From a virus, in the IMG/VR virus record IMGVR_UViG_3300048833_000087, positions 1 to 48,468 of that record: 48,468 nt of DNA. One strand, given 5' to 3'. Below, piece after piece: positions 6,809-14,324 of this stretch. The notes beneath the pieces are model-generated. The model saw only the letters and a program-made list of their open reading frames with translations, was not told the DNA's origin and did not search any database. How positions within the stretch are numbered: position 1 is the stretch's first letter; each line of letters opens with the position of its first letter. A program made the position numbers and the translations under genes.

Positions 6809-7592
6809 GCCGGTTCAGCTCTTCACGGGCCGCGTGCTTCACATCTTCGCGCATGTCGGATTGGCGCAGGCACCACGACAGGAACCCGCCGTCGATGTCT
6901 TCCCACTTCTTCCCGCGCTCCTTACCGATGGGGCAGGTGGGCAGGACCGCGATTTCACGCGACACGCGCGCCATCTCTTCGATAATAGCCCACTGGACCT
7001 CGGGCGTCTGCACCGCCTCGAAGCTCTCCGGGACGCGACCCGCCTGCACCAGCCGCGCATGGAACTGGCCGTACAGCTGGTTGAAGATTCCCGCCGTGAC
7101 CTTGCAATCATGCAGCGCCGAATGGCTGGCCTGCTTGCCCTTCCGGCCGCCGCCCATCCGCAGCCAGTAGCGCAGGCCCTCGTTGCTGTGGCTCGGTGCC
7201 TGCGGCCAGATGACCAACGCGCACTTGAACGTGCACACCCACACGGCCCGGTCGAAGATCGTGCCTGCCAGCACCGCCTGTTCGTACTCGGCGTTGTGCG
7301 CCACCATGACCACGTCCTGCGGCTCCAGCTCGCCGCCGAGACTGACCGCGCCCCACAGGCCATCGACCACGGTGTCCCAGTCCGGAGCCCCGGCCAAGTC
7401 TTCGTCGATGATGTGATGGACGGCGGATGTCTCGGGCGGGATGTTCATGCCCTCGGGCAGGGCGATGAAGGATTCCCAGCCATACGCACCATCATCGGGG
7501 GAGGCCAGTGCGGCTTCGATGGCGAACGCTTCGGCCGCCTCCTTGCCCGTGGTCTCGAAGTCCACGGTGTAAATGTTCGGGCTACTCTTCAC
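6792..7592 (-). CDS. DEDDh 3'-5' exonuclease (DnaQ-like), 266 aa
   Basis: The exonuclease motifs of the DnaQ/RNase T class are visible: Exo I VDFETTG (Asp11, Glu13), Exo II VAHNAEYE, and Exo III with HSALHDCKVT (His and Asp of the DEDDh type). An ISP-like segment SAVHHIIDEDL between Exo I and II also fits DnaQ homologues. The start is a GTG at 7592, preceded at 7 bases by AAGGAG, so the longer frame is not used. DpoZ already has its own proofreading domain, so this is a second exonuclease. It may degrade host DNA, trim ends or serve a Z-related purpose (inference). Confidence 0.88.
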   Translation of the reverse strand: MKSSPNIYTVDFETTGKEAAEAFAIEAALASPDDGAYGWESFIALPEGMNIPPETSAVHHIIDEDLAGAPDWDTVVDGLWGAVSLGGELEPQDVVMVAHNAEYEQAVLAGTIFDRAVWVCTFKCALVIWPQAPSHSNEGLRYWLRMGGGRKGKQASHSALHDCKVTAGIFNQLYGQFHARLVQAGRVPESFEAVQTPEVQWAIIEEMARVSREIAVLPTCPIGKERGKKWEDIDGGFLSWCLRQSDMREDVKHAAREELNRRAKAR

Positions 7593-7956
7593 AGCATTTC
7601 TCCTTAAGGAACGGGGAACGGCCCCGGCCGGTTGCAAAACAGCGTTTGATGTTATGGGACTGGGTCACGGCTTGTAGGTGTCTCGGGCAGCAGCACGGCG
7701 GCCGGTCACAGTCCCGGTGGTCCACCACCCGGCCGCGCGGAATGCGGCCGTTGAACGCAAGATAAGACAGGCGGTGGGCCTTGAACCGGACGCCCATGAA
7801 GTAGGCGTGCCCGTACCTGCCGTCGCCGCTCCCGGTCCACACCCAGCAGCCGCTATCCTCGTCCACCGCGACCCGCGCGAGGATATAGGCTCGCGCGCTG
7901 GCGAGCAGCAGGACCCCGAACAGGAGCGCGATATCAGCGGGGATGTCGTGTCGCAT
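7582..7956 (-). CDS. HNH homing-type endonuclease, 124 aa
   Basis: The segment CWVWTGSGDGRYGHAYF, then HRLSYLAFNGRIPRG, VVDHRDCDRPPCC and PRHLQAVT is typical of small phage HNH endonucleases (HNH_3 type). The DH, the later Cys/His residues and the PxHL motif form the beta-beta-alpha metal site. The N-terminus includes a hydrophobic stretch (ALLFGVLLLASARAYIL) that is not usual for the family. The true start could be further in, but no internal ATG supports it. It overlaps genes on both sides, so it is either a tolerated invader or a working operon member. Confidence 0.82.
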   Translation of the reverse strand: MRHDIPADIALLFGVLLLASARAYILARVAVDEDSGCWVWTGSGDGRYGHAYFMGVRFKAHRLSYLAFNGRIPRGRVVDHRDCDRPPCCCPRHLQAVTQSHNIKRCFATGRGRSPFLKEKCCEE

Positions 7957-8365
7957 AGCCGTTCACGTAGGGCTTGCCCTGTCGGGTGAGTTGCCGGACG
8001 AACCCATGCTTCTCATACCACTTCCACAGGGCGGCGGTCCGCAGGCCGCCCCGGTCGAACTGCTGCGCGAACAGCTCCAGATACACGCCTTCGGCATCGG
8101 CCATCCGGCACACGGCGCGGAGCATCCGGCCGCCGCAGCCGCGCGAGCGATGGCGCGGGTCGATCCACACATTCGTGATGCGGCAGGTGTCCCGGCCGCA
8201 CACCTTGAGCTGCAGGTATCCGTGCCCGAACCACCACCCGCCGAACTTCGGCAGCTTGATGTCGTCCACCGGGCAGCGGACGTGCTTGTTGTCGATGGCC
8301 ACCAGCAGACGCTGGGCCGGGGTCTTGGGCGGATGCACGGTCACGGTGTGGGCGGGTGCGGTCAC
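7934..8365 (-). CDS. GNAT-family N-acetyltransferase, 143 aa
   Basis: A GNAT core is visible: beta4 VWIDPRHRSRGCGGRMLRA, where R-x-x-G-x-G/A forms the acetyl-CoA pyrophosphate loop; then the helix MADAEGVYLELFA; then LWKWYEKHGFVR, the usual C-terminal motif. It should transfer an acetyl group from acetyl-CoA to an amine; the substrate is unknown. The start GTG overlaps the previous stop (GTGA). In Mu-like phages a GNAT-type enzyme modifies adenine in DNA, so its place in a Z operon is of interest. However, this sequence is a common GNAT, and no direct link is shown. Confidence 0.8.
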   Translation of the reverse strand: MTAPAHTVTVHPPKTPAQRLLVAIDNKHVRCPVDDIKLPKFGGWWFGHGYLQLKVCGRDTCRITNVWIDPRHRSRGCGGRMLRAVCRMADAEGVYLELFAQQFDRGGLRTAALWKWYEKHGFVRQLTRQGKPYVNGYATRHPR

Positions 8366-8823
8366 AGACGGAATCTCGGCTCGATGATGCGGTTGTTGGC
8401 GAGGACGTGTTCGAGTTCTGCGAAGTCAATCGGCGCGTGCCACCACTGGGCGTTCGCGGCGCGGATGATCGTTTCGAGGGGGGCCTGCCCCAGCAGCGTG
8501 CGCACCCGGGACCAATTCCAGATGCAGGTCAGCTCGTCGCCGAATCGGCACAACAGGAACACACGGCCGGGGCCATGCTTCGTGCGCTGCTCGGCCCAGT
8601 TGCGCTGCTCGGGGTAGAAGTGGTCGTACTTGAAGTCCCACGGTCGGCCGCTGAATTCGGGTAGCTTCTTGAGGAATTTCAGCTCGATCCAGCCCTCGGC
8701 ACGCTTCTGGATGCCGAACGACACGTCCGGGATGCCGGTGGAGTGCTTGTCCTCGTGCCGTTGCGCGTGCCATCGTGCCATCATCCCCTGTTGGATGTCT
8801 TCCCACAGTTTCGCCTCGCTCAT
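8362..8823 (-). CDS. PD-(D/E)XK nuclease (VRR-NUC-like), 153 aa
   Basis: The pattern H-x-x-R-x-E-D-K-H, then GIPDVSF and GWIELKF, is the D...E-x-K active site of small phage PD-(D/E)XK nucleases (VRR-NUC or Holliday junction resolvase-like group). Length is typical. The ATG at 8823 overlaps the previous stop (ATGA). A role in recombination, branch resolution during packaging or host DNA degradation is expected from the family. Which of these applies is not visible. Confidence 0.75.
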   Translation of the reverse strand: MSEAKLWEDIQQGMMARWHAQRHEDKHSTGIPDVSFGIQKRAEGWIELKFLKKLPEFSGRPWDFKYDHFYPEQRNWAEQRTKHGPGRVFLLCRFGDELTCIWNWSRVRTLLGQAPLETIIRAANAQWWHAPIDFAELEHVLANNRIIEPRFRL

Positions 8824-9047
8824 GCGTGGAACCACCCAGCGTCCAATTCTATCTTCTTCCCCGACGCCGTGGTCACGGTGAGCAGGACCCCGGTCTGCGA
8901 TCCGCCCACGACTCGGATGTCCAGCACCCGGGCCGGGTTGAGTATCTTGTTACGCGGGGGCTCGGTCCGATTCCAAAGGCTGTCGATGCGCACCTCATCC
9001 CCCACTTTCACTTGCAGCGCGCGAGCGCGATTCATCGGATGTCTCAT
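8820..9047 (-). CDS. Small beta-rich hypothetical protein, 75 aa
   Basis: I start at the ATG overlapping the preceding stop (ATGA at 9044-9047). The sequence has a KVGDEVRIDSLW segment and later strands VRVVGG, VLLTVTTASGKKIELDAGW, which looks like a small beta barrel (SH3 or KOW-like) with a basic N-terminus. Function unknown. It is coupled on both sides in the Z operon. Confidence 0.7.
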   Translation of the reverse strand: MRHPMNRARALQVKVGDEVRIDSLWNRTEPPRNKILNPARVLDIRVVGGSQTGVLLTVTTASGKKIELDAGWFHA

Positions 9048-9304
9048 TTCCCCGGTCTCCCAAACAGGGCGAAGCATTGCCCGCGTGGACGCCCGTCCCG
9101 GTCCGTTTCCTTGGCCCACGATAACACGCGATCACGCAGCGGGTTGTTAACCCACGTCCCCACCAGCAAGACCAACGGGCGGCCATCCCGGGCCGCCGCG
9201 TCGAGGTCCGCCTCCTCCCGCAGCTCAGTGAACTGGTCGCCGAATACGAAGGCGAAGTTGGCGAACTGCTGCGGTGTGCCCGCGAGGACGAGAATCCTGC
9301 TCAT
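9044..9304 (-). CDS. Hypothetical protein in the Z operon, 86 aa
   Basis: The N-terminus MSRILVLAGTPQQFANFAF and the later strand GRPLVLLVGTW suggest a small alpha/beta (Rossmann-like) domain. No catalytic motif is identified. The start ATG overlaps the stop of the DUF1599-like gene. Its position directly after the Z-base genes makes it a candidate accessory factor, but nothing in the sequence shows this. Confidence 0.7.
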   Translation of the reverse strand: MSRILVLAGTPQQFANFAFVFGDQFTELREEADLDAAARDGRPLVLLVGTWVNNPLRDRVLSWAKETDRDGRPRGQCFALFGRPGK

Positions 9305-10053
9305 TTCGCCAGCAACTCGAAAGTCAGGCCCTGCTCCTCGCACTTGCGCTTGACCTCGCCCGCCATGGCGTCATCCGTGGCGTTGCCGTGGTGGATGAAG
9401 ATCACGTGGCCTTCCTTGCGCCCGTACAGCTGGTCTGGGTACATCAGGGCGCAAGTGCCCACCGGGAGATTACGCTCGCGGCACTCGTTGATCGCGTCGG
9501 TCCGGTTGCTCGACATGATGAGGATGGGCACGCCGATCTGGACCTCTCGCCGGGGCGTGGTCACCCCGCCCACTTCCATCGCGCGCTGGGTCTCGACCGT
9601 GTGCATGTCTTGGTAGTTGTGCACGGCCTCTACGTCGTCCGGGTCGCCGCCGTAATTCTGAACTTCCGCGAATTCCGGGACTTCGAACGTCTCGCCCGGG
9701 AACAGAGCGGCGGCCACACGGCGACCGTATGCCTCATCGTTCTCGATAGTCATGCCGCGTAGCAGAAGCAGGTACAGAATGGCATCATCGATCCGGCCGG
9801 AAATCGGCTCGGCGTACACCTTCTCCTGCCCGGCCGCCCGATCCTTCACATAGGTGACAATAGAGTCTAGATGCTTGGACAGGTAGACCATCAGGACTTG
9901 CTCGCGGGTCAGGCCCAGTGCCTGCGCCCCGCGTTCGAAGTTGGCGAACTGATTATCCTCCCGGCGTTTGTATTCCTCGCCTTTGGATGCGGTCAACGAC
10001 CGGAGGCGCTCATACAGCTCGTCAATGCTCTTGGCGAATGCTTCGGCTTTCAT
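9301..10053 (-). CDS. DUF1599/Nmad1-like nucleotide-modification-associated protein, 250 aa
   Basis: Residues 1-110 resemble DUF1599 (nucleotide modification associated domain 1), a helical domain reported with phage base-modification systems. Visible features are KGEEYKRREDNQFANFER, GLTREQVLMVYLSKHLDSI and SGRIDDAILYLLLL. A second domain (about 165-250) has a strand VGVPILIMSSNR and ends EEQGLTFELLAK; it looks alpha/beta and is not recognised. The ATG overlaps the stop of datZ. The link between DUF1599 and Z biosynthesis is inferred from context. A role in nucleotide pool control or in recognising the modified base is possible. Confidence 0.7.
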   Translation of the reverse strand: MKAEAFAKSIDELYERLRSLTASKGEEYKRREDNQFANFERGAQALGLTREQVLMVYLSKHLDSIVTYVKDRAAGQEKVYAEPISGRIDDAILYLLLLRGMTIENDEAYGRRVAAALFPGETFEVPEFAEVQNYGGDPDDVEAVHNYQDMHTVETQRAMEVGGVTTPRREVQIGVPILIMSSNRTDAINECRERNLPVGTCALMYPDQLYGRKEGHVIFIHHGNATDDAMAGEVKRKCEEQGLTFELLAK

Positions 10054-10643
10054 GGTTCCTGTCTTTCCATCAGAGAGTGGAGGAGGGAGAAGAGTGCGGA
10101 GATGCGCTCCTTACCGGTGGCGGATTCGGACAGGTTGTCCGCTTCGGCCACCGCCGCGATCTGGTCCGCTGCCTTGGCCAACAGCCCGCCCCACACTTGA
10201 CGCGCATGCGAACCGCACCCGAAGATGCCTACGTAGTTCATGGCTTCGAGCAGGTCGGCCAGCTTCACGATCCGCCCGGCCAACGGGCACTCCCCGTCCT
10301 CGGCGACGCAGGACCGCAGCTCCTCGGCTTCGGGGTCGATGTCCGCCGCCACCCGCTCGAAAACGTCTTCGCCGTAGGTAGTGGCCAGCTGGGCGCGTAT
10401 GGCTTCCTTGGTCGGGGTGGGGAGGTCACCCATCAGGTACTCGTGGCGGTCGTGGATGGCCGCCCACCGCATCACGTTGAGCGTGAGGTTATTATCCCAA
10501 CTGAAATAGCCGAGGATGCGCAGAATCTCTTCCGCGATCACGCCCACCCGGTGCATGTGTTCGGCGACCGTCTGCTCCCGGGCGACCGCGACGATGTGCC
10601 AGCGCCGGACGTGCCCGGCCCGCAGTTTTTCGAGGACGTTCAT
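10050..10643 (-). CDS. datZ: DatZ, HD-domain dATP triphosphohydrolase
   Basis: This is a YfbR-like HD phosphohydrolase. The metal-binding residues are visible: His29 (AEHMHRVG), His64-Asp65 (IHDRHEYLMGDLPTP) and Asp130 (KLADLLEA). The RWHIV motif near residue 15 has the Trp-x-Ile pair that, as I recall, limits the base pocket to adenine in the S-2L enzyme. In Z-genome phages DatZ removes triphosphate from dATP and so keeps A out of the genome. About 175-200 aa is usual; this one has 197. The ATG overlaps the stop of mazZ (TGATG). The purZ-mazZ-datZ order makes the assignment strong. Confidence 0.9.
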   Translation of the reverse strand: MNVLEKLRAGHVRRWHIVAVAREQTVAEHMHRVGVIAEEILRILGYFSWDNNLTLNVMRWAAIHDRHEYLMGDLPTPTKEAIRAQLATTYGEDVFERVAADIDPEAEELRSCVAEDGECPLAGRIVKLADLLEAMNYVGIFGCGSHARQVWGGLLAKAADQIAAVAEADNLSESATGKERISALFSLLHSLMERQEP

Positions 10644-11158
10644 CAGAATGGTACCTCCATGTCCGGGTCCCACTTGTACACGAACAAGGTCTTGCCGTCG
10701 AGCCCCCGGTCCTTGCGGGCCAGCAGGTAGGCACCCGGGCCGGTGTGTCCCGCAGGGCAGCAGGCCGAGGGCGCCTCGCCGGGCAACACGTGGCTCCCGG
10801 TCTGCGCGAGCGGGCCGCCCTCAAACACGGCGGTATAGCTGGCCTCGGGCAGCTTCTCCGCGCCCGGGATGTGCTGGAACGTGCCCGTGGCGGTACGCTG
10901 CCACACCCGGTTGCGGATCAGCTCCAGCTTATTGAGCGTGGCCGTGCCAACGTCCACCTTGTACATGGTCGCGAGGTCCAGCAGCATGATGAACACGTCG
11001 CCCCACTCGGCCGGGTCTTCGGGGTTCTTGAGGGTCTCGCCGATTTCTTCGAACAGCTTCTTCCACGCGGCGTCCTCTCGCCCCGGGCCGAAGGTCTTCT
11101 CGGCAAACTCGTGCACCTGCTTCTGCAGGTCGGCGACGGTGATGTCGAGGCGGCTCAT
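10643..11158 (-). CDS. mazZ: MazZ, MazG-like (d)GTP pyrophosphatase
   Basis: This is an all-alpha NTP pyrophosphatase. The metal-site residues are in LFEEIGE (Glu37, Glu38, Glu41) and EWGDVFIMLLDLA (Glu51, Asp54). In Z-genome phages MazZ hydrolyses dGTP to dGMP, the substrate of PurZ. Residues 1-95 form the MazG-like domain. The C-terminal 75 residues, with CC and H and a strand KTLFVYKWDPDMEVPF, are an added region not needed in simple MazG proteins. The start ATG overlaps the purZ stop (ATGA). The assignment as MazZ rather than a general MazG rests on the neighbours. Confidence 0.9.
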   Translation of the reverse strand: MSRLDITVADLQKQVHEFAEKTFGPGREDAAWKKLFEEIGETLKNPEDPAEWGDVFIMLLDLATMYKVDVGTATLNKLELIRNRVWQRTATGTFQHIPGAEKLPEASYTAVFEGGPLAQTGSHVLPGEAPSACCPAGHTGPGAYLLARKDRGLDGKTLFVYKWDPDMEVPF

Positions 11159-12237
11159 CGGGCGTCCCCGTTGCCCAGCTCGTGGACATCTTGGTCGGCC
11201 GGGCCGAATCCGAGGTACTTCACCGAACAGCCGTACGGGCGCACGGTCTCGTTGAGCCTGTCGATGAACGACTCCTGCTCGGCCTGCGGCAGGTAATTCA
11301 CGAAGTTGAGGAACAGCTCCCGCACGCCGTTCATGCGTACCGCCTCGGCCATCTGCTTGTGGGAGAAGGTGAAGATGCGACGCGGCAGCTTGGTGACCGT
11401 GGTCAGCTCGACCGGCTGGCCGATGCTCTCGAAAGTGATTTCCTGCTGGTCGTCGTAGACCGGGCCTGAATAGCCCACCTGCTTGCCTTCGGTGTCGAAG
11501 CGATTGGCCACCCGGATGGGGTAGGTCCGCGCCGTGCCCACGATGTTGAGCCAGCTGGCCATCGTCACCGGGATGCCGCAGTCGGCGAGCATCTGATGGA
11601 CCGACACGTCGCGGCTGGTGGTGAACGGGTAGAAGCCGTGGTACATCGACAGACTGTAGCCCTGCGCGCCTTCGACCTGCAACACCCGGGCCGATGCGAG
11701 CTGCGCCTGCCATTCTTCCGCGCTCACAACGCAGTGGCCGAGGCCCTGCTCCACCAGCAGCGGGTGGGGCTTACCGAGGCACCCGGCCGTGTTGAGGTCG
11801 TCAGGATCGCGGCGGATGCGCTGGATCGCAGCCGCGCCGCAGCCCTTTTTGGTCGAGCCGATCTTGGTCATCGGCCCCGCCTCCTCGTCCCGATGGCGCT
11901 GGGTGATGATCGCGGCGCTCGGGTGGATGTACAGCTCCACGCCCGACATGAGCGGGTTGGCTTCCTCGATTTCGCGCGCGAGGTTCACCGGGTCGATGAC
12001 GCTGCCCGGGCCCAGCAGCACGCGTTCCAGTCGGCGCGACACGATGCCGTTGGCCAGCATGGTGTGGACGAATTTGCGTCCGTCCCGGTCGATGTAGGTG
12101 TGCCCGGCATTCGCGGCCCACGCGGTGACGATGGTGTCGGGGGCATCGCGCTCGGCGAGGAATCCCGCAATGAGACCCTTGCCGGTCGAGCCGAACTGCA
12201 GGTCGATGATGAGGTTACCGCGCCGGAGCTTCTGCAT
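11155..12237 (-). CDS. purZ: PurZ, 2-aminodeoxyadenylosuccinate synthase
   Basis: This is an adenylosuccinate-synthetase fold protein (360 aa). The phosphate loop reads FGSTGKG (Ser17, Lys20), where bacterial PurA has GDEGKGK with the catalytic Asp. That Asp-to-Ser change is the known mark of PurZ. The catalytic His is kept (NAGHT, His46), as are GSTKKG (127-132) and EGAQG (189-193) followed by HGFYPFTTS. PurZ joins aspartate to dGMP to give N6-succino-2-amino-dAMP, which host PurB converts to dZMP. The ATG at 12237 lies within the end of the small gene upstream; its ribosome site is weak (GAGA), so coupling is likely. Confidence 0.94.
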   Translation of the reverse strand: MQKLRRGNLIIDLQFGSTGKGLIAGFLAERDAPDTIVTAWAANAGHTYIDRDGRKFVHTMLANGIVSRRLERVLLGPGSVIDPVNLAREIEEANPLMSGVELYIHPSAAIITQRHRDEEAGPMTKIGSTKKGCGAAAIQRIRRDPDDLNTAGCLGKPHPLLVEQGLGHCVVSAEEWQAQLASARVLQVEGAQGYSLSMYHGFYPFTTSRDVSVHQMLADCGIPVTMASWLNIVGTARTYPIRVANRFDTEGKQVGYSGPVYDDQQEITFESIGQPVELTTVTKLPRRIFTFSHKQMAEAVRMNGVRELFLNFVNYLPQAEQESFIDRLNETVRPYGCSVKYLGFGPADQDVHELGNGDAR

Positions 12238-12430
12238 GAGTACATTCTCTGTCGTAGGATTCGTTGAAGTCGGGCCACCCGACCGTGGGGTCCGCCCGGT
12301 GGAGCGTGACCATGTCACAATACTGGCGCAGCTCGGCCTGCGCGCCGTCCGGGTCGTCCCCCATCGCGGCCATGGCCAGCGCGAGTACGACGCCGAAAAG
12401 GAAGAATCCGAGTTTGGATCGCTTGTTCAT
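12215..12430 (-). CDS. Small membrane-anchored or exported protein, 71 aa
   Basis: The N-terminus has two positive charges and a hydrophobic stretch (KLGFFLFGVVLALAMAAMG), a signal anchor or signal peptide. It is followed by an acidic, soluble part with two cysteines. It is the first gene of the Z operon and overlaps purZ by 23 bases. The ATG follows a perfect leader element (12431-12443) after one T. Nothing suggests an enzymatic role. It may serve mainly as a coupling leader for purZ. Confidence 0.7.
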   Translation of the reverse strand: MNKRSKLGFFLFGVVLALAMAAMGDDPDGAQAELRQYCDMVTLHRADPTVGWPDFNESYDRECTHAEAPAR

Positions 12431-12443
12431 CTCTATGCTCTAT
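12431..12443 (-). repeat. ATAGAG-N-ATAGAG leader element (copy 7)
   Basis: Perfect copy ATAGAGCATAGAG, right before the ATG at 12430. This is the leader of the Z operon. Confidence 0.8.
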
Positions 12444-12460
12444 TGGTGGACCGCACGCCC

Positions 12461-12489
12461 ATCATAGCACACCGCGCGGTCACTTACTA
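12461..12489 (-). promoter_or_regulatory. Candidate promoter of the Z operon
   Basis: Minus strand -10 TATGAT, with a poor -35 (TAGTAA) at 17 bases. It overlaps the end of the polymerase gene. The weak -35 suggests a need for an activator, or read-through from upstream. Confidence 0.5.
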
Positions 12490-14324
12490 GCCTCCCACCA
12501 ATCCGGGCCAATGCCTTGGTCGGTCCGGACCGGCACCCGGAGCGTGATGCGGTCGTCGGGCCCGAACCCGGTCACCACCCGGTTGATGGCCTCCCGGATG
12601 TCGGCCCGGTCGGGCGGCACGCTGGTGTCGAATTCATCGTGGACGTTGAGCAGCAGCCGCGCGCCCGAGCCCTTGAACTCACCGTACAGCAGCTTGTCCA
12701 GCTCGATCAGCTTCACTTTCAGGCAGTCGGCCGCCGTGCCTTGGAAGATCAGGCCCCCGGCCTTGTGGACGAACATACCGCGCGGGAACCGGATGTGGCG
12801 GCCCATGATCGTCTTGACGTGCCCCCGGCTGCGGGCCACGCTCGACGCGTCCCGGAGCAGGTCGCGCACACCCGGGATGCTGGAGTGGTACTTATGGAAC
12901 ACCTCCTCGGCCTCGGGCCCCGGCTTGAGCCACGTGCCGCCCTTGCCGTTGGGCTCGATGGTGTAGGGTAGGCCCATTTCTTCCGCGAGCCGCCCCTGTC
13001 CCATCCCGAACACCAGCCCGAGGTTGATTTGCTTCGCGTTCGGGTCGCCCGCGAACCGGGGCGAGCGCGGCAGCCCGGTCATCCCAGCCGTCAGGCTGTG
13101 GAAGTCGGTGTCCGGGTCCTTGGTGTACATGCCGATGATTTCAGGGTCGTTCACGTAGTGGGCGAACACCCGGAAGTCCATCTGCGCCCAGTCGTTGCAG
13201 ACCCACTGGCCGCCCTCGTCCGGGATGAAGATGGCCCGGACTATCGCCGCGACCTCTTTATCGCGTTTTGGAATCTGCTGCAGAGCAGGAGCATTGATAG
13301 ACAGGCGGCCAGTGCCGGTGCCCACGTCGCCCTCGCTCTTGGTCTGGTTGATGTTCGCATGGATCACGCCTTCGTGGTGGTTGCCGAGAATGTGGCCCTT
13401 GAGGAAGGTGTCCCGGGCCTTGAGCAACTTGCGCAGGCTCAGGATCATCGACGCGGCCGGGTGCTTCATCCGGCGCAGTGCGTCGGCGTCCAGCGAGGGG
13501 GCACCCGCGTCGGTCGTGTTGAGGACGGTGCCATCGGCCGTCTCCCAGTGTTCCCCGCCGTCCGCGCTGGCCACCCGGCGCGGGTCGAAAAGACGCTTGA
13601 TGCTGCCGGAGGGGTTGGGGTTTACGGGAAAGCCCGCGAGCCGGTCGAGGTCACGCTGCATGGTCTTGGACTGGCGGTCGATGTTGGCCACGGCCTTCTC
13701 GGCTCGCTCCACGTCCACTCGCACCCCGCCCTGCTCCATCCGGACGATGACCGGGAGCAATTCGCGCTCCAGTTCATGTACCCGGCGCAGGTCCTGCCGC
13801 TCGATCTGCTCTTCCTGCCAGCGCCATAGGGCGAACGCGACCCGTGTATCCTGTTTCGCGTACCGGCCCGCCACTTCTGGCGGGGCGCGATGCAGGTTGC
13901 CGATCTGGGCTTGCCGGGTGGGCTTGCCGCCGAACATCTCGGCCAACTCGGCGTAGATGTCGCCGTCCTTGCGCATCTTGATGCAGTCACGGCCCAGCGA
14001 GTCGAGGTCATAGGTCAGGCGGTGTTCGTCGATGAGCGCGGCACGAATCATCGTGCAGGTGGTTCGGTCCTCGGGGAAGTGGATACCGGCCTCGCGCGAG
14101 AAATGCCAGTCGAACTTTATATGGTGGTTGGTCAGGTGCCGGACCCGAGGAATCTCCTCGCGCAGCCATTCCAGTGCTTCCGGCTGGCGACGAACGTCGA
14201 AGTACAGGTCCCGGTCCTCGACCGAGATGGCCACACCGAAGATTTTATCGGCCCACCAATTCAGGCCGGTGGTTTCGAGGTCGAGCGCGACCAGCGGGTA
14301 ATCGCGCAGGCTCGGGAACTTCAT
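12480..14324 (-). CDS. dpoZ: DpoZ, family A DNA polymerase with 3'-5' exonuclease
   Basis: This 614-aa protein is a Klenow-like enzyme without a 5' nuclease domain. Exonuclease: DLETTG (Asp15, Glu17), NHHIKFD (66-72), YAKQD (Asp159). Polymerase: TGTGRLS (336-342), motif A NDWAQMDFR (Asp378), O-helix NAKQINLGLVFG (Lys431), motif C VHDE (561-564). In the O-helix, Leu435 and Phe439 stand where E. coli Pol I has Phe762 and Tyr766, and the Arg754 place appears to be Asp427. Family A polymerases next to purZ (DpoZ) favour dZTP over dATP in known Z phages. The ATG overlaps the helicase stop (ATGA). Confidence 0.9.
   Translation of the reverse strand: MKFPSLRDYPLVALDLETTGLNWWADKIFGVAISVEDRDLYFDVRRQPEALEWLREEIPRVRHLTNHHIKFDWHFSREAGIHFPEDRTTCTMIRAALIDEHRLTYDLDSLGRDCIKMRKDGDIYAELAEMFGGKPTRQAQIGNLHRAPPEVAGRYAKQDTRVAFALWRWQEEQIERQDLRRVHELERELLPVIVRMEQGGVRVDVERAEKAVANIDRQSKTMQRDLDRLAGFPVNPNPSGSIKRLFDPRRVASADGGEHWETADGTVLNTTDAGAPSLDADALRRMKHPAASMILSLRKLLKARDTFLKGHILGNHHEGVIHANINQTKSEGDVGTGTGRLSINAPALQQIPKRDKEVAAIVRAIFIPDEGGQWVCNDWAQMDFRVFAHYVNDPEIIGMYTKDPDTDFHSLTAGMTGLPRSPRFAGDPNAKQINLGLVFGMGQGRLAEEMGLPYTIEPNGKGGTWLKPGPEAEEVFHKYHSSIPGVRDLLRDASSVARSRGHVKTIMGRHIRFPRGMFVHKAGGLIFQGTAADCLKVKLIELDKLLYGEFKGSGARLLLNVHDEFDTSVPPDRADIREAINRVVTGFGPDDRITLRVPVRTDQGIGPDWWEASK

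Noticed and set aside
11155-12237. A host-like purA acquired for purine synthesis
   Set aside because: The catalytic Asp is Ser, and mazZ and datZ are coupled, which fits PurZ and not PurA.
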